Assembly: GCA_902799765.1 (NCBI GenBank)
Contig: CADCBZ010000008.1
Span: 1 to 54,895 of the forward strand
DNA length: 54,895 nt
Direction of reading: 5' to 3'
Source of the DNA: an uncultured Prevotellaceae bacterium
GTDB taxonomy: Bacteria > Bacteroidota > Bacteroidia > Bacteroidales > Bacteroidaceae
Numbering within the stretch: the stretch's first letter is position 1; the number at the start of each line of letters is the position of its first letter. Positions 8,325 to 17,407 of the stretch are shown piece by piece. The position numbers and the translations under genes are program-made. Under the pieces are notes generated by a model. That model was not told the origin of the DNA and made no database searches. It saw only the letters and a list, made by a program, of their open reading frames with translations.

Positions 8325-9404
8325 ATGATAGAAGATAATTTTTACTGGTATGGCATAGCCGCAGCGGTCTATATCGTGACCTGCTGGGTGTTCGCCGTCG
8401 TCAGAGCGGTCCATAACTGTGGTACACCAAAAGAGCGCAGAGACTACATCTGGCCTGACCGTAAGATGCAGGTGGCTGTTTATCTGAGTGCCACCGTGCT
8501 CCTGCCCTACGTCCTGAACCCCAAGGATGAGGCGGCATGGATTCTTTTCAAGTCGTACTTCCCCGGAACCTATTATTTTTATTGCGGCGCACTGATTTTC
8601 TGCTTCTTCGGCACGGTGAAACAGTGGAAGATGTGGAAGACCACCAACCTAGTTGCAGCCATTGTCACCTTCCTCGCCATATTCCCGCTCGTGCTTCATG
8701 CCTGGTTGCCGTCAGGACTGCTGACACCTAACGGTGTGAAAGTGTGTAGTGTGATTCTGCTGGTGACCAGCTGTCTGGCGATGATCTACGCTGGTGTCGC
8801 CATGTGGCAGGTATGGAAGTGGATGCAGGTGGCACGCGATGTGAACTACTCCAACCCCGAAGATTTCCCGACAGAATATGCCCACCGCATGTGGATGGCT
8901 CCGATTATTCTTACCCCCTTCCTATGGCCTGGTTACATCACCGACTCGCAGACGGTCATGGCTTGGATGTGTGTGCCATTGGCGATATTCAACATTGCGC
9001 TGCTGCTCAACGTGATGCCCGTCTGGCGAAGGGCTGCCATTCTCTCAGGTATTGAAGAGGAAGAGATGGAAGTAGATATCGACGCCCCTGCAGAACTGGC
9101 GGAGGAGCGAACCAATAGGATTGCAGCTGAGATTGAGCAGTTTGTCAACACGGAAGCCGCCTATCTGGATCCTCACCTGAAATTAGAACAGGTGGTAGAA
9201 CGCTGCAGCTTCAGCCGCAAGTACGTCACAAGAGTATTCATAGATCGTTTCGGTGGCTTTGCCGACTATGTGAACGGCTTGCGTATCGCCTATTACGAAC
9301 GCTACAGGGCACAGCACCCGAATTCCACGGAAGAGGCTGCCGCAGAGGCCAGTGGTTTCACCTCTTTCAAGGCATACGTCAAAGCTAAGGAACGATTAAG
9401 TTAA
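8325..9404 (+). CDS. membrane-anchored AraC-family (HTH_18) regulator
   Basis: The product is 359 residues. The first 245 or so hold about six to seven hydrophobic spans (for example AAAVYIVTCWVFAVV and VAAIVTFLAIFPLVLHAW) with no soluble sensor domain. A short acidic linker (EEEEMEVDIDAPAELAEE) leads to an AraC-type helix-turn-helix region in the last 80 residues. The first HTH is clear (LKLEQVVERCSFSRKYVTRVF, DYVNGLRIAYY); the second (EEAAAEASGFTSFKAYVKA) is shorter than usual. The DNA-binding domain would be tethered to the inner membrane. It is divergent from the TPR kinase, which suggests a functional link. It is followed by a strong terminator, then by the GH67 gene on the other strand. 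Confidence 0.85.
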   Translation: MIEDNFYWYGIAAAVYIVTCWVFAVVRAVHNCGTPKERRDYIWPDRKMQVAVYLSATVLLPYVLNPKDEAAWILFKSYFPGTYYFYCGALIFCFFGTVKQWKMWKTTNLVAAIVTFLAIFPLVLHAWLPSGLLTPNGVKVCSVILLVTSCLAMIYAGVAMWQVWKWMQVARDVNYSNPEDFPTEYAHRMWMAPIILTPFLWPGYITDSQTVMAWMCVPLAIFNIALLLNVMPVWRRAAILSGIEEEEMEVDIDAPAELAEERTNRIAAEIEQFVNTEAAYLDPHLKLEQVVERCSFSRKYVTRVFIDRFGGFADYVNGLRIAYYERYRAQHPNSTEEAAAEASGFTSFKAYVKAKERLS

Positions 9405-9415
9405 GCATCAAGAAT

Positions 9416-9447
9416 AATCCCCGCCGATTGGCGGGGATTCATTTTTT
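9416..9447 (+). terminator. rho-independent terminator after the AraC-type regulator
   Basis: A perfect 10-bp stem (9416-9425 with 9430-9439) with loop GATT is followed by six T at 9442-9447. The T-run abuts the stop codon of the convergent GH67 gene, so the hairpin probably serves both strands. The same 18-nt core recurs after trpB at 34339-34356. Confidence 0.88.
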
Positions 9448-11424
9448 CTACTTCGTATATCCCTGTGCGGGGTTCTCATACATGGAGATGGGGATCCTGA
9501 ACTGCTGCATCTCGTCGAGGTTGTGGACGGGGTGCTCCATATCCTGCGGGATGGGACGCTTCGAGAAGGTCTGGAAATAGAGCAGACAGGCATCGCGCCA
9601 CCACTCTGAGTCACGGGCCTGGATGCGGAGACGGCGCTGTACATCACAGAAGCGCTGACAATCCACATAAGGCTTCATGCTATCCCATACCACGAGGAAC
9701 TGACGGGCCTGATGCACACCCTCGTCGTACTTGTGGCACAGTTCATCCCAGAAGGTACGACCGCTCTTCATCTTGAAGTCCCAGGGCACATGATGGAACC
9801 AGGCAATCACATTCTCAGGACAGGTGTTGATGTCGTTGAGGGTGCTGCAGAGCTCGTCAGGATACTGGTTCACGTTAGCACTGCCATTCACGGTACGGTC
9901 GAAACCGAGTCCGATGCTGTCGGCCTTGTGATAGTAAGGCGGGGTCCAGTCTGGGCGCAGACCTTTAGGAGCATACCAAGGCTCGGGACCATAGTGGTGA
10001 CCTCCGGCAAAGATATGATGGATACCGAGTGGCATCATGTAGTTGACACAAGCCTCACGACTATCGAGCATCACCTGCTCCATCGGGGCAATCAGTCGCT
10101 CATCGTTAGAGAAGGTCTGACGCAGCCACTCATCGGCAATCTGCTCAGAAGAAAGATTGGGGTTCCAAGCCAGACGGCCGAAGGCATACCAGTTAGACTG
10201 TGCGAAATGGTGTCCGCACCAATTCACATCGTCACCGATATTGGCGACACCTGCCATCGCCTTCAGACTGGCAGGCTTCACGAATGAGAAAAATTCTTTC
10301 CACATAGGCGCGAGATAGACCAGGTGGTTAGAGGCACCAAGATACTCCTGCGTGATCTGGAACTCGACCATCATCGGCGTCTTCTGCAAGGAAGTGAACA
10401 ACGGACTGTAGGGCTCACGGGGTTGGAAGTCAATGGGGCCGTTCTTGATCTGGATGATCACATTGTCGGCAAACTGACCATCGAGGGGCATGAACTCCTC
10501 ACAGGCCTGGTTGGCACGATCGCTGCTCTGGGGATTATATACGAAGGCTCGCCACATCACGATACCTTTGTGGGGCTTCAGTGCACCTGCCAGCATATTG
10601 GCACCATCGGCATGCGTACGTCCGAAGTCCATCGGACCAGGCTCACCCTCAGAATTGGCTTTAACCAGGAAACCGCCAAAGTCGGGAATCAGTTTATAAA
10701 TCTCGTTCACCTTATCCTTCCACCACTTGATGACTTCGGCATCGAGGGGATCAGCCGTCTTCAGACCACCCACCTTGATGGGCGAAGCGAAGTTGATGGA
10801 GAGATAGACGCGGATGCCATAGGGGCGCAACTGGTCGGCTATCGACTTTGTCTTCTGCAGACTCTCCGTCGCAAGAGCCTCGGGCTTTGCGTTCACATTG
10901 TTAAGTACCGAACCGTTGATACCAATAGAGGCACAGGCACGTGCATACATCTTCATACGGGCAGGATCGGGATTGAGGAAGATACTCTTTCCTGCAAAGC
11001 CACGCTCAACCGTGCCGTTGGGGTTATCCCAGTGGTTCAGGATACGCAGATCGTACATGGGGTTCTCACTGATATTCAGCGAAGTCGTTGACGCATCCAT
11101 CTGTTGCAGGCGCAGCAGATGATAGGCACCATAGAGCAGACCAGCATCGCTGGCAGCAGCAATGACGGTCTTTCCGCCCTGAGTCTTGATGCTATAACCA
11201 TCGTCGGTGAAACCTTTCTGGCGTTTCAGCACCACGGGACCACCCTTCCAATAGGTTTGCAACTCTGTCATAGCAGTACCCTTCACACCTGTAATCGCCT
11301 TTACGGCGTTGGTGGTGTCAAGGCGCAACCACAAGCGACTACCGTCCTCACATTGAGCGATAGCCTGACTCCATCCTGCATGCAACAGGACGAGCATTGA
11401 GATCAGTATTTTCTTCATTGTCAT
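9448..11424 (-). CDS. aguA: GH67 alpha-glucuronidase, exported
   Basis: The product is 658 residues and matches GH67 family length. It removes 4-O-methyl-glucuronic acid side groups from xylo-oligosaccharides made by endoxylanases. A signal peptide is visible (MKKILISMLVLLHAGWSQAIA); the ATG at 11418 is an equally good start. An N-terminal GH67 domain (about 25-130) precedes the catalytic barrel, with FLVKANSEGEPGP and MMVEFQITQEYLG carrying the acidic residues typical of the family, then the C-terminal helical domain (HHIFAGGHHYGPEPW). The product probably acts in the periplasm. It has its own promoter at 11449. Function links it to the GH10-CE1 xylanase at 52351, although the two loci are 41 kb apart. 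Confidence 0.93.
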   Translation of the reverse strand: MTMKKILISMLVLLHAGWSQAIAQCEDGSRLWLRLDTTNAVKAITGVKGTAMTELQTYWKGGPVVLKRQKGFTDDGYSIKTQGGKTVIAAASDAGLLYGAYHLLRLQQMDASTTSLNISENPMYDLRILNHWDNPNGTVERGFAGKSIFLNPDPARMKMYARACASIGINGSVLNNVNAKPEALATESLQKTKSIADQLRPYGIRVYLSINFASPIKVGGLKTADPLDAEVIKWWKDKVNEIYKLIPDFGGFLVKANSEGEPGPMDFGRTHADGANMLAGALKPHKGIVMWRAFVYNPQSSDRANQACEEFMPLDGQFADNVIIQIKNGPIDFQPREPYSPLFTSLQKTPMMVEFQITQEYLGASNHLVYLAPMWKEFFSFVKPASLKAMAGVANIGDDVNWCGHHFAQSNWYAFGRLAWNPNLSSEQIADEWLRQTFSNDERLIAPMEQVMLDSREACVNYMMPLGIHHIFAGGHHYGPEPWYAPKGLRPDWTPPYYHKADSIGLGFDRTVNGSANVNQYPDELCSTLNDINTCPENVIAWFHHVPWDFKMKSGRTFWDELCHKYDEGVHQARQFLVVWDSMKPYVDCQRFCDVQRRLRIQARDSEWWRDACLLYFQTFSKRPIPQDMEHPVHNLDEMQQFRIPISMYENPAQGYTK

Positions 11425-11448
11425 TTATAGGATAATTAATTATCTGTG

Positions 11449-11457
11449 GCAAATATA
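11449..11457 (-). promoter_or_regulatory. -7 element of the GH67 gene
   Basis: The minus strand reads TATATTTGC, about 24 nt before the ATG at 11424. Confidence 0.65.
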
Positions 11458-11500
11458 CGCAAAAAATCTCAAAGCACGATGATATTTCAACAAAAAGTTG

Positions 11501-11509
11501 TATTTTTGC
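11501..11509 (+). promoter_or_regulatory. -7 element of the capsule operon
   Basis: TATTTTTGC lies 59 nt before the first gene of the polysaccharide locus (ATG at 11569). No NusG-like antiterminator gene (UpxY type) precedes the locus, unlike many Bacteroides capsule operons. Confidence 0.65.
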
Positions 11510-11568
11510 AGCCGCAACCCATAATATTAAGGTGGGAAATGCGTTTTAAAGTATAAAAAACAATAAGA

Positions 11569-12369
11569 ATGAAATTAAAGAATGTCATTATTGTGTTATG
11601 GGGGGCGATTATTCTTACCTCATGTGCAACACCGAAAACAGTAACATATTTCCCAAATCTATCTGATGGCGACAAGATGATAGTCAAGGAGAGCAAAGGA
11701 ATATTACTAAAGCCTGCCGATAAGATTTCTATTATAGTAAATACAAAATCGGTAGAACTGAATAACGTATTGAACCTACCTGTAACATCGCAGATTATCG
11801 GTTATACGGAGCAACAGTCAATATATCAAAGTAGGGGTACCTCCGGTTATACGATAGATCAAGATGGTTATATAGATTTCCCTTTGATCGGTAAAGTGAA
11901 GGCTGCTGGTCAGAGCCGTGCAGAACTAGCTGAATTGCTAAAGCGTACTATGGCGGAAAAAAACGTCGCAACAGACGCTGTTGTAACCATCGAATACATC
12001 AACCTCGGTTTTTCTATACTTGGAGAGGTCAAGAATCCTGGTTTCTACTTATTTGACAGCGATAAACTTACAATATTACAAGCTCTCAGTAAAGCTGGTG
12101 ACATGACGATTTATGGTGACAGGAATTTTGTAAAGGTTATCAGACAAACTGATCATGGAGGACAAGAGGCATACGTTATCAACATGCAGGATGCAGAATC
12201 TATTATGAAATCACCAGCATATATCCTACAACAGAATGATGTGGTATATATTCAACCCAATAACTATCGCAAACGTCAATCGGCTATTGCGAGTGAAATA
12301 ACAACTGGTTCTTTCTGGCTTTCTGCCATATCCGTTCTAACATCTGTTTTGGTACTCATCTTAAAGTAA
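11569..12369 (+). CDS. polysaccharide export outer-membrane lipoprotein (Wza-like)
   Basis: The product is 266 residues with a lipoprotein signal ending in LTSC (Cys19). The Poly_export domain (about 40-135; YTIDQDGYIDFPLIGKVKAA) is followed by an SLBB-type domain (about 145-230; GEVKNPGFYLFDSDKLTILQ, ALSKAGDMTIYGDRNFVKVI). A C-terminal hydrophobic stretch (FWLSAISVLTSVLVLILK) could be the outer-membrane helix. Wza-type proteins form the channel through which capsule or exopolysaccharide leaves the cell. It is the first gene of the plus-strand operon and is followed 10 nt later by the Wzz-type gene, its usual partner. Confidence 0.92.
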   Translation: MKLKNVIIVLWGAIILTSCATPKTVTYFPNLSDGDKMIVKESKGILLKPADKISIIVNTKSVELNNVLNLPVTSQIIGYTEQQSIYQSRGTSGYTIDQDGYIDFPLIGKVKAAGQSRAELAELLKRTMAEKNVATDAVVTIEYINLGFSILGEVKNPGFYLFDSDKLTILQALSKAGDMTIYGDRNFVKVIRQTDHGGQEAYVINMQDAESIMKSPAYILQQNDVVYIQPNNYRKRQSAIASEITTGSFWLSAISVLTSVLVLILK

Positions 12370-12379
12370 AAGCTGCAAA

Positions 12380-13948
12380 ATGGCTCAAAATAACACATTA
12401 ACGATAGGCGAATTCTGTAAAGAATGCCTTTCAAAGTGGAAATGGTTCTGCTATTCAGTTGTCATTATCATGCTACTGGCCATCATCTATCTTGTGATTA
12501 CTCCTCCCAAATATACGAAGAAAGCACAGGTTCTCGTCAAGGAAGGAAGTGGAATGGGAGCAATGATGAGCCAGCTGGGGGGACTGGCAGAATTAGGAGG
12601 ACTCGTTGGATTAAACTTGGGTTCTGCCAATGTCTATAATGAACTCTATGTTATGCAATCACCTTGGTTGCTGCTTAATGTCGTACACCAATTGCATCTT
12701 GACATGAGCTATACGATCAAGGGGATTCGCAACAAAGATCTCTATGCTGAGACACAGCCCATCATCGTGGATTTCAAGGACATTACAGAGGAAGACGATG
12801 TAAGGATGAAAGTAGATCTGAATAAAAACGGAAACGTCAGGATCTATAAATTCAAGAAGAATGATGATAAATATGATGATGACTTAACAGGTAAAGTAGG
12901 TCAGACATTTAAGACCTCGATTGGACAAGTGGAAATCAAAGCAACTCCATATCTCTCGAACATGAAAGATGACGAGGTGACCATCACCATCAAACGAACT
13001 GAGCCTATGGCGATGGTGGATCACCTGAAAAAAGAGAAGCTGACCGTGGCTGTCAGCAATCGTGAGGCTTCGATTATCGACATTCAGTATAAGGATGTGT
13101 CAAGACGTCGTGCCACTGATGTCATTAATGCCATTATAGCAGAATACCGCAAGGAGGATAAAAAGGACAAAGAGGCTGAAGCACAGGTGTCGGAGCGCTA
13201 TGTTATCGAGCGACTAGCCTCGCTAGAGAATGAACTGAAGGCCATCGGTCAGCGCGTAGCCGACTATAAAGGCAAGACTATGATGCCTGATATCGAAGTG
13301 ATGGCCAAAGTGTATGCTGAGAGTGCCAAGGATATTTCGGAAGCCCTGCTGGAACTGAACAACAACCTCTACGCTGTGGAAGCCATCCGCGACTATCTGA
13401 AGGACGAATCGAAAAAAAGTGAGCTGCTGCCAGCACTTCTGATATCGGAAAAGGATGGAGGACTGGGTGAGCAAATAGGCAATTATAACAAATTGCAGCT
13501 ACAACGTCAAAAGATTGTGGCCAGTTCAAGTAAGGAGAGCCCGCTAGTGAAAGATATCGACCAGCAACTCGCATCGATGCACGCAGCCGTACTGGCCTCT
13601 GCCGAGAATGCCATCACCCAGTTGAAGCTGCAGTTGAAGAGTGTGACAGCGAAAGAGAGTGAAGGCAAACAACTGATAGCCTCAGCACCAAAAAAATATA
13701 TCGAAGGTCTAACAGACGAAGAAGACCTGAAGGTGCTCAGTCTGGTACGTGTTTTCCTGTTACAGAAGCGTGAGGAGGCACAGATGACCAAGGCACTGAG
13801 AACTGACATCCGTGTCCTGACTCCCCCACTCGGCGTTAAGGAACAAAGTTCGCCCAACAAGAAGATCATTATCCTCTGTGCATTTCTGCTGGGGCTCTTT
13901 ATCCCTGCCTGTTCTATCGTTTTCCGCGCTCACTTCAAAAGAGAATAA
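12380..13948 (+). CDS. chain-length determinant / polysaccharide co-polymerase (Wzz family)
   Basis: The product is 522 residues. An N-terminal membrane helix (about 23-43, FCYSVVIIMLLAIIYLVITP) and a C-terminal helix (about 497-515, IIILCAFLLGLFIPACSIVF) flank a long periplasmic coiled domain. This is the Wzz arrangement. The region before the second helix has the Pro-rich signature of the family (DIRVLTPPLGVKEQSSPNKK). There is no Walker kinase domain, so this is the kinase-free type. It controls chain length and couples polymerisation to the Wza channel. The next gene begins with no gap after its stop codon. Confidence 0.92.
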   Translation: MAQNNTLTIGEFCKECLSKWKWFCYSVVIIMLLAIIYLVITPPKYTKKAQVLVKEGSGMGAMMSQLGGLAELGGLVGLNLGSANVYNELYVMQSPWLLLNVVHQLHLDMSYTIKGIRNKDLYAETQPIIVDFKDITEEDDVRMKVDLNKNGNVRIYKFKKNDDKYDDDLTGKVGQTFKTSIGQVEIKATPYLSNMKDDEVTITIKRTEPMAMVDHLKKEKLTVAVSNREASIIDIQYKDVSRRRATDVINAIIAEYRKEDKKDKEAEAQVSERYVIERLASLENELKAIGQRVADYKGKTMMPDIEVMAKVYAESAKDISEALLELNNNLYAVEAIRDYLKDESKKSELLPALLISEKDGGLGEQIGNYNKLQLQRQKIVASSSKESPLVKDIDQQLASMHAAVLASAENAITQLKLQLKSVTAKESEGKQLIASAPKKYIEGLTDEEDLKVLSLVRVFLLQKREEAQMTKALRTDIRVLTPPLGVKEQSSPNKKIIILCAFLLGLFIPACSIVFRAHFKRE

Positions 13949-15181
13949 GTGGTTGATCTGAGCCAGTTATCTATCGTCATGATTCTCCTGATGGAGGTGT
14001 CGAGTCTGACATACCTTGAGTATCGGGCATGGCAAACGTTCTACACGCCATTATGTGCTTTGATGTTACCTTATGTCGCCGTATTGCTAATAACGATTTC
14101 AATAGCTGGCAATTTCGGGTTTGTGAACTTCAACTACGACAGCATCTATGTATGGATCTTTGGACTACCGCTCTTTGCACTGCCCAGTTATATGGCCTCT
14201 GCCCTGCTGCAGCATTACGACTTGCCAGTAAAGACAACTATCGACGACGATAGGGAGAAATTGTCGCCTATTCTCATGGCCTTAGGAGCCATATTGGTTG
14301 CTGCGTTACTCTTCAGACTCTATCAAACTATCTCACATGGTTTTAACCTTTTCGGAACAGAAGAGTTTACTGAAGAGTTCAGCGGCAAAGGCGTCTGGGC
14401 ACATCTCAGGGAGATGATAATGCCGCTACTGATCCTCTCGCTCTACTATGTCAGAAAGAAAGATTATCTGCTCTGGACACTCATTGTCCTCATGCTGGTT
14501 ATCCAATTCTGCTATATGGTAAAGGGAACCATTATTATCGCGGTTGTGTCGGCCCTGCTCATACGGCTTTATACAGGCAAGACCCACATGAACATTACAT
14601 TGGTGCTTGGTGTCATCACAGGTGCAGTCTTGGTGTTCTACATGATCTATTTGGTGATTCCTCTTTTGGGCAACGATGGTGAGGCGAATATGAATCTGGT
14701 AGAATTTATCGCCCGACATTTCGTCCACTATTTCACCAGCGGCACACTGGGATGGAGTTATGACCTGGACCAAGGCATACCTGATCGCAATGACATATCC
14801 TACATCTTTGCACCATTTGTAAATATCTACAACGTACTTGCAGGCAATGAACTGATATCACCTGTGAACCATTTCTACTGGAACACGGGAATTTCATACA
14901 CCAACGTACGCACATTCTTCGGCACGATCTGCGTCTATACCAACGCTATCGAATTTATCACCTATACCCTCATCATCAGTTCTGTGGTCTATACGTGGAA
15001 GGTGCTAGCAGTGTTGTTCAGAAACGTGTATATCCATACCATCCTATTCTATTATTGTGGGCTTCTGGCGATGGGGTGGTTTGAATTCTATTTCTTCCAT
15101 CTCTCTTTCATAGAGATCCCAATTTTAGTATTATTTTATGCTTGGATATCAAGAAAGGAGGTAGCCCTTGGCCAGCGTTAA
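13949..15181 (+). CDS. polysaccharide polymerase (Wzy-like membrane protein)
   Basis: The product is 410 residues with about ten to eleven predicted membrane spans and a larger loop near residues 255-320 (HYFTSGTLGWSYDLDQGIPD). Topology, length and position between Wzz and Wzx support a Wzy-type O-antigen/capsule repeat-unit polymerase; sequence conservation in this family is always poor. The GTG at 13949 directly follows the Wzz stop codon and gives translational coupling. An ATG at 13979 is a possible alternative start. It overlaps the flippase gene by 14 nt. Confidence 0.8.
   Translation: MVDLSQLSIVMILLMEVSSLTYLEYRAWQTFYTPLCALMLPYVAVLLITISIAGNFGFVNFNYDSIYVWIFGLPLFALPSYMASALLQHYDLPVKTTIDDDREKLSPILMALGAILVAALLFRLYQTISHGFNLFGTEEFTEEFSGKGVWAHLREMIMPLLILSLYYVRKKDYLLWTLIVLMLVIQFCYMVKGTIIIAVVSALLIRLYTGKTHMNITLVLGVITGAVLVFYMIYLVIPLLGNDGEANMNLVEFIARHFVHYFTSGTLGWSYDLDQGIPDRNDISYIFAPFVNIYNVLAGNELISPVNHFYWNTGISYTNVRTFFGTICVYTNAIEFITYTLIISSVVYTWKVLAVLFRNVYIHTILFYYCGLLAMGWFEFYFFHLSFIEIPILVLFYAWISRKEVALGQR
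15154..15161 (+). promoter_or_regulatory. strong Shine-Dalgarno site for the flippase TTG start
   Basis: AAAGGAGG sits 6 nt before the TTG at 15168, inside the end of the polymerase gene. It decides the start of the flippase. Confidence 0.75.
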
Positions 15182-16610
15182 GCAGAATCTTGCATACAGC
15201 ACCCTGCTCACGATGAGTACGTATCTCGTACCATTGATTGTTTTCCCATATATTAGCAGGACTTTGGGGGTTGGAGGTATTGGCATCGTGGATACGATAG
15301 ACAATATGATCGACTACTGTATTCTGTTTTCAATGATGGGATTGACCTCTGTCGGCGTGAGGGAGATCGCCAAGAACAAGGATAACCCAGAGGCATTGAG
15401 TCAGACCTTTACAGATCTGTTTGCGCTCAACCTGTGTTCGACAGCATTCATCGCATTAGCGTTTGTCCTGATCGTAGCACTCTCTCCCACATTACAGGGC
15501 TATGGTATGCTCGTTCCCATCGGCATCCTCAAACTGACTGCCAACCTTTTCTGGATTGAATGGTTTTATACAGGGCTTGAAGAATTCAGGTATATTACTT
15601 TGCGATCTATCATCCTTCGCACGATTTTCGTTCTGGCTGTGTTCCTGCTGGTACATTGTGAAACCGATATAACGGTCTATTACACACTTTTCACAGGAAT
15701 CACCGTTGGCAATGCTGTCTGTAACTGGTATCACAAGCGCAGCTATCTCCACTGGAATCTTCGACGCGCCAATATTAAACGCTATCTCAAGCCTTTCTTT
15801 ATGCTGGGCATATTTGCCATGTTGTCGGCAATCTACTTCAAGTTGTCATTGCCTGTACTCAGTTTCATCACCAATAATCAGGAGGCAGGTAACTATGCAA
15901 CAGCCACTCGCGTCTATCAGGTCGTGATTGCGCTGATCAGCACCTTGACGGCTGTCATGATTCCAAGAATGAGTGTCCTGATGAAGGAGAATAAAATCGA
16001 CAAGGTCAGGAAATACACAGATATGGCTTTCAAACTGTTGTTTCTGTTCTCATTCCCCATTATCTGCTTTGTAGAGCTCTTTTCACCAGATATTATCCGA
16101 TTGTTTGCAGGAACAGGCTTCGAAGGTGCCATTATGCCCATGCGCATTATTATGCTACAGCTAATTGTTATTGGTGCAGAAAAGATCATCGTACTGCAAC
16201 TGTTGATACCACTCAGGAAAGACATTACGATAGTAAAGGCAGGCTTCGCCGGTGTAATCGTATGGACATTGCTCACTATATTGCTCGTTCCCAAATTCTC
16301 TAGCATGGGTACGGCGATTGTCTGGGTGGCAGCAGAGACAACGGTACTCATCATCGCCACCATCGAGACCAACCGCTCTTTAGAAATATGCTTCCCCTTC
16401 CGTCAGCTGTTCCTGTCTGTCGGCTTTGCCATACCCTATTTGTTAATAGGTTGGCTGGTGCTCATGATAACCCATCAGCCCGTCATCAGGATTCTCCTTT
16501 GTATTCCCCTGTTTGTTACTTATGCATCAGTACTTGAGACAAAAGTCTATCAGACAGGTATCATCAAGGCTATCTTTAACGTTATATTCAAGACATCAGA
16601 CCATGCATAA
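15168..16610 (+). CDS. repeat-unit flippase (Wzx, MATE/PST family)
   Basis: The product is 480 residues with about twelve to fourteen membrane spans and the Wzx N-terminus (LAYSTLLTMSTYLVPLIVFP, YISRTLGVGGIG). It moves undecaprenyl-diphosphate-linked repeat units across the inner membrane. The start is a TTG at 15168, chosen because the flippase motif begins right there and an excellent ribosome binding site (AAAGGAGG, 15154-15161) lies 6 nt upstream. Such a strong Shine-Dalgarno sequence is rare in this phylum. The gene overlaps the polymerase before it (14 nt) and the glycosyltransferase after it (8 nt). Confidence 0.92.
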   Translation: MASVKQNLAYSTLLTMSTYLVPLIVFPYISRTLGVGGIGIVDTIDNMIDYCILFSMMGLTSVGVREIAKNKDNPEALSQTFTDLFALNLCSTAFIALAFVLIVALSPTLQGYGMLVPIGILKLTANLFWIEWFYTGLEEFRYITLRSIILRTIFVLAVFLLVHCETDITVYYTLFTGITVGNAVCNWYHKRSYLHWNLRRANIKRYLKPFFMLGIFAMLSAIYFKLSLPVLSFITNNQEAGNYATATRVYQVVIALISTLTAVMIPRMSVLMKENKIDKVRKYTDMAFKLLFLFSFPIICFVELFSPDIIRLFAGTGFEGAIMPMRIIMLQLIVIGAEKIIVLQLLIPLRKDITIVKAGFAGVIVWTLLTILLVPKFSSMGTAIVWVAAETTVLIIATIETNRSLEICFPFRQLFLSVGFAIPYLLIGWLVLMITHQPVIRILLCIPLFVTYASVLETKVYQTGIIKAIFNVIFKTSDHA

Positions 16611-17406
16611 GACATTCGCTATCGGTATCGTTACCTATCAGCCTGATGAACAACGGCTGAAAGAGAACATCGCAGCTGCCAAGGCACAACCCGAGGCTGG
16701 CGCTATTCTGATAGCCGACAACGACAAAGGCGAGAATCTGGGGATGGCCGGTGGTCTGAACAAGATTTGTCAACAAGCATTAGACTTGGGTTATGAATGG
16801 GTGGTAACACTGGATCAGGACTCTGTCATGCAGTCAGGCACACTCAGCGAGTTTGCACGTTATACTAATCTGGACGATATCGCCATCATCTGTCCACGTA
16901 TAGAGGACAGAAACATGGGACGTCAATATGCCCGTAGCGACAAAGGCACAGAGCTTATTGGGCACTGTATCACAGCAGGGAACCTCGTCAGACTCTCTGC
17001 GTGGCAGACCGTTGGAGGATTCACTGAAGATCTTTTTATCGATGGGGTGGATTTCGATTTTTGCCTAAAGCTTCAAGAGTATGGTTACAAGATTCTGCGC
17101 ACCAATAATGTTTTCCTGTTACAAGAAGTGGGATACGGACAAGCCATCACCCTACCCTTCCACAAACAGATCTCTATTCTTAACCACTCGCCCCTGCGAC
17201 TTTACTACATCGCCAGAAACTATCTCTACATCGGCAGCCAACATCATCAACGACTTCATTGGGCAATTGAGGTAGCTAAGCGTATGCTGATTGTCATCTG
17301 TTTCGAACAAAATAAATGGCAGAAGTTACGCTACATGTTCACAGGCATCCACCATTATCACAAAGGTATCATGGGCAAAAAGTCATATAAATCACAACAT
17401 AAGTAA
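16603..17406 (+). CDS. glycosyltransferase family 2 (rhamnosyltransferase-like)
   Basis: The product is 267 residues. The start at 16603 (MHKTFAIGIVTYQPDEQRLK) matches the usual N-terminus and overlaps the flippase stop codon by 8 nt. The GT-A fold signatures are visible: the nucleotide-binding start (GIVTYQPDEQRLKENI), the acceptor-side motif ENLGMAGGLNKI, and the metal-binding VTLDQDSVM. It resembles capsule and O-antigen rhamnosyltransferases, but the sugar cannot be told from sequence. It should act at the inner leaflet, adding a sugar to the lipid-linked repeat unit. Confidence 0.88.
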   Translation: MHKTFAIGIVTYQPDEQRLKENIAAAKAQPEAGAILIADNDKGENLGMAGGLNKICQQALDLGYEWVVTLDQDSVMQSGTLSEFARYTNLDDIAIICPRIEDRNMGRQYARSDKGTELIGHCITAGNLVRLSAWQTVGGFTEDLFIDGVDFDFCLKLQEYGYKILRTNNVFLLQEVGYGQAITLPFHKQISILNHSPLRLYYIARNYLYIGSQHHQRLHWAIEVAKRMLIVICFEQNKWQKLRYMFTGIHHYHKGIMGKKSYKSQHK

Positions 17407-17407
17407 A

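Noticed and set aside
10324-11091. 255-codon frame antisense to the GH67 gene
   Set aside because: It has no motif and lies within a complete GH67 gene.
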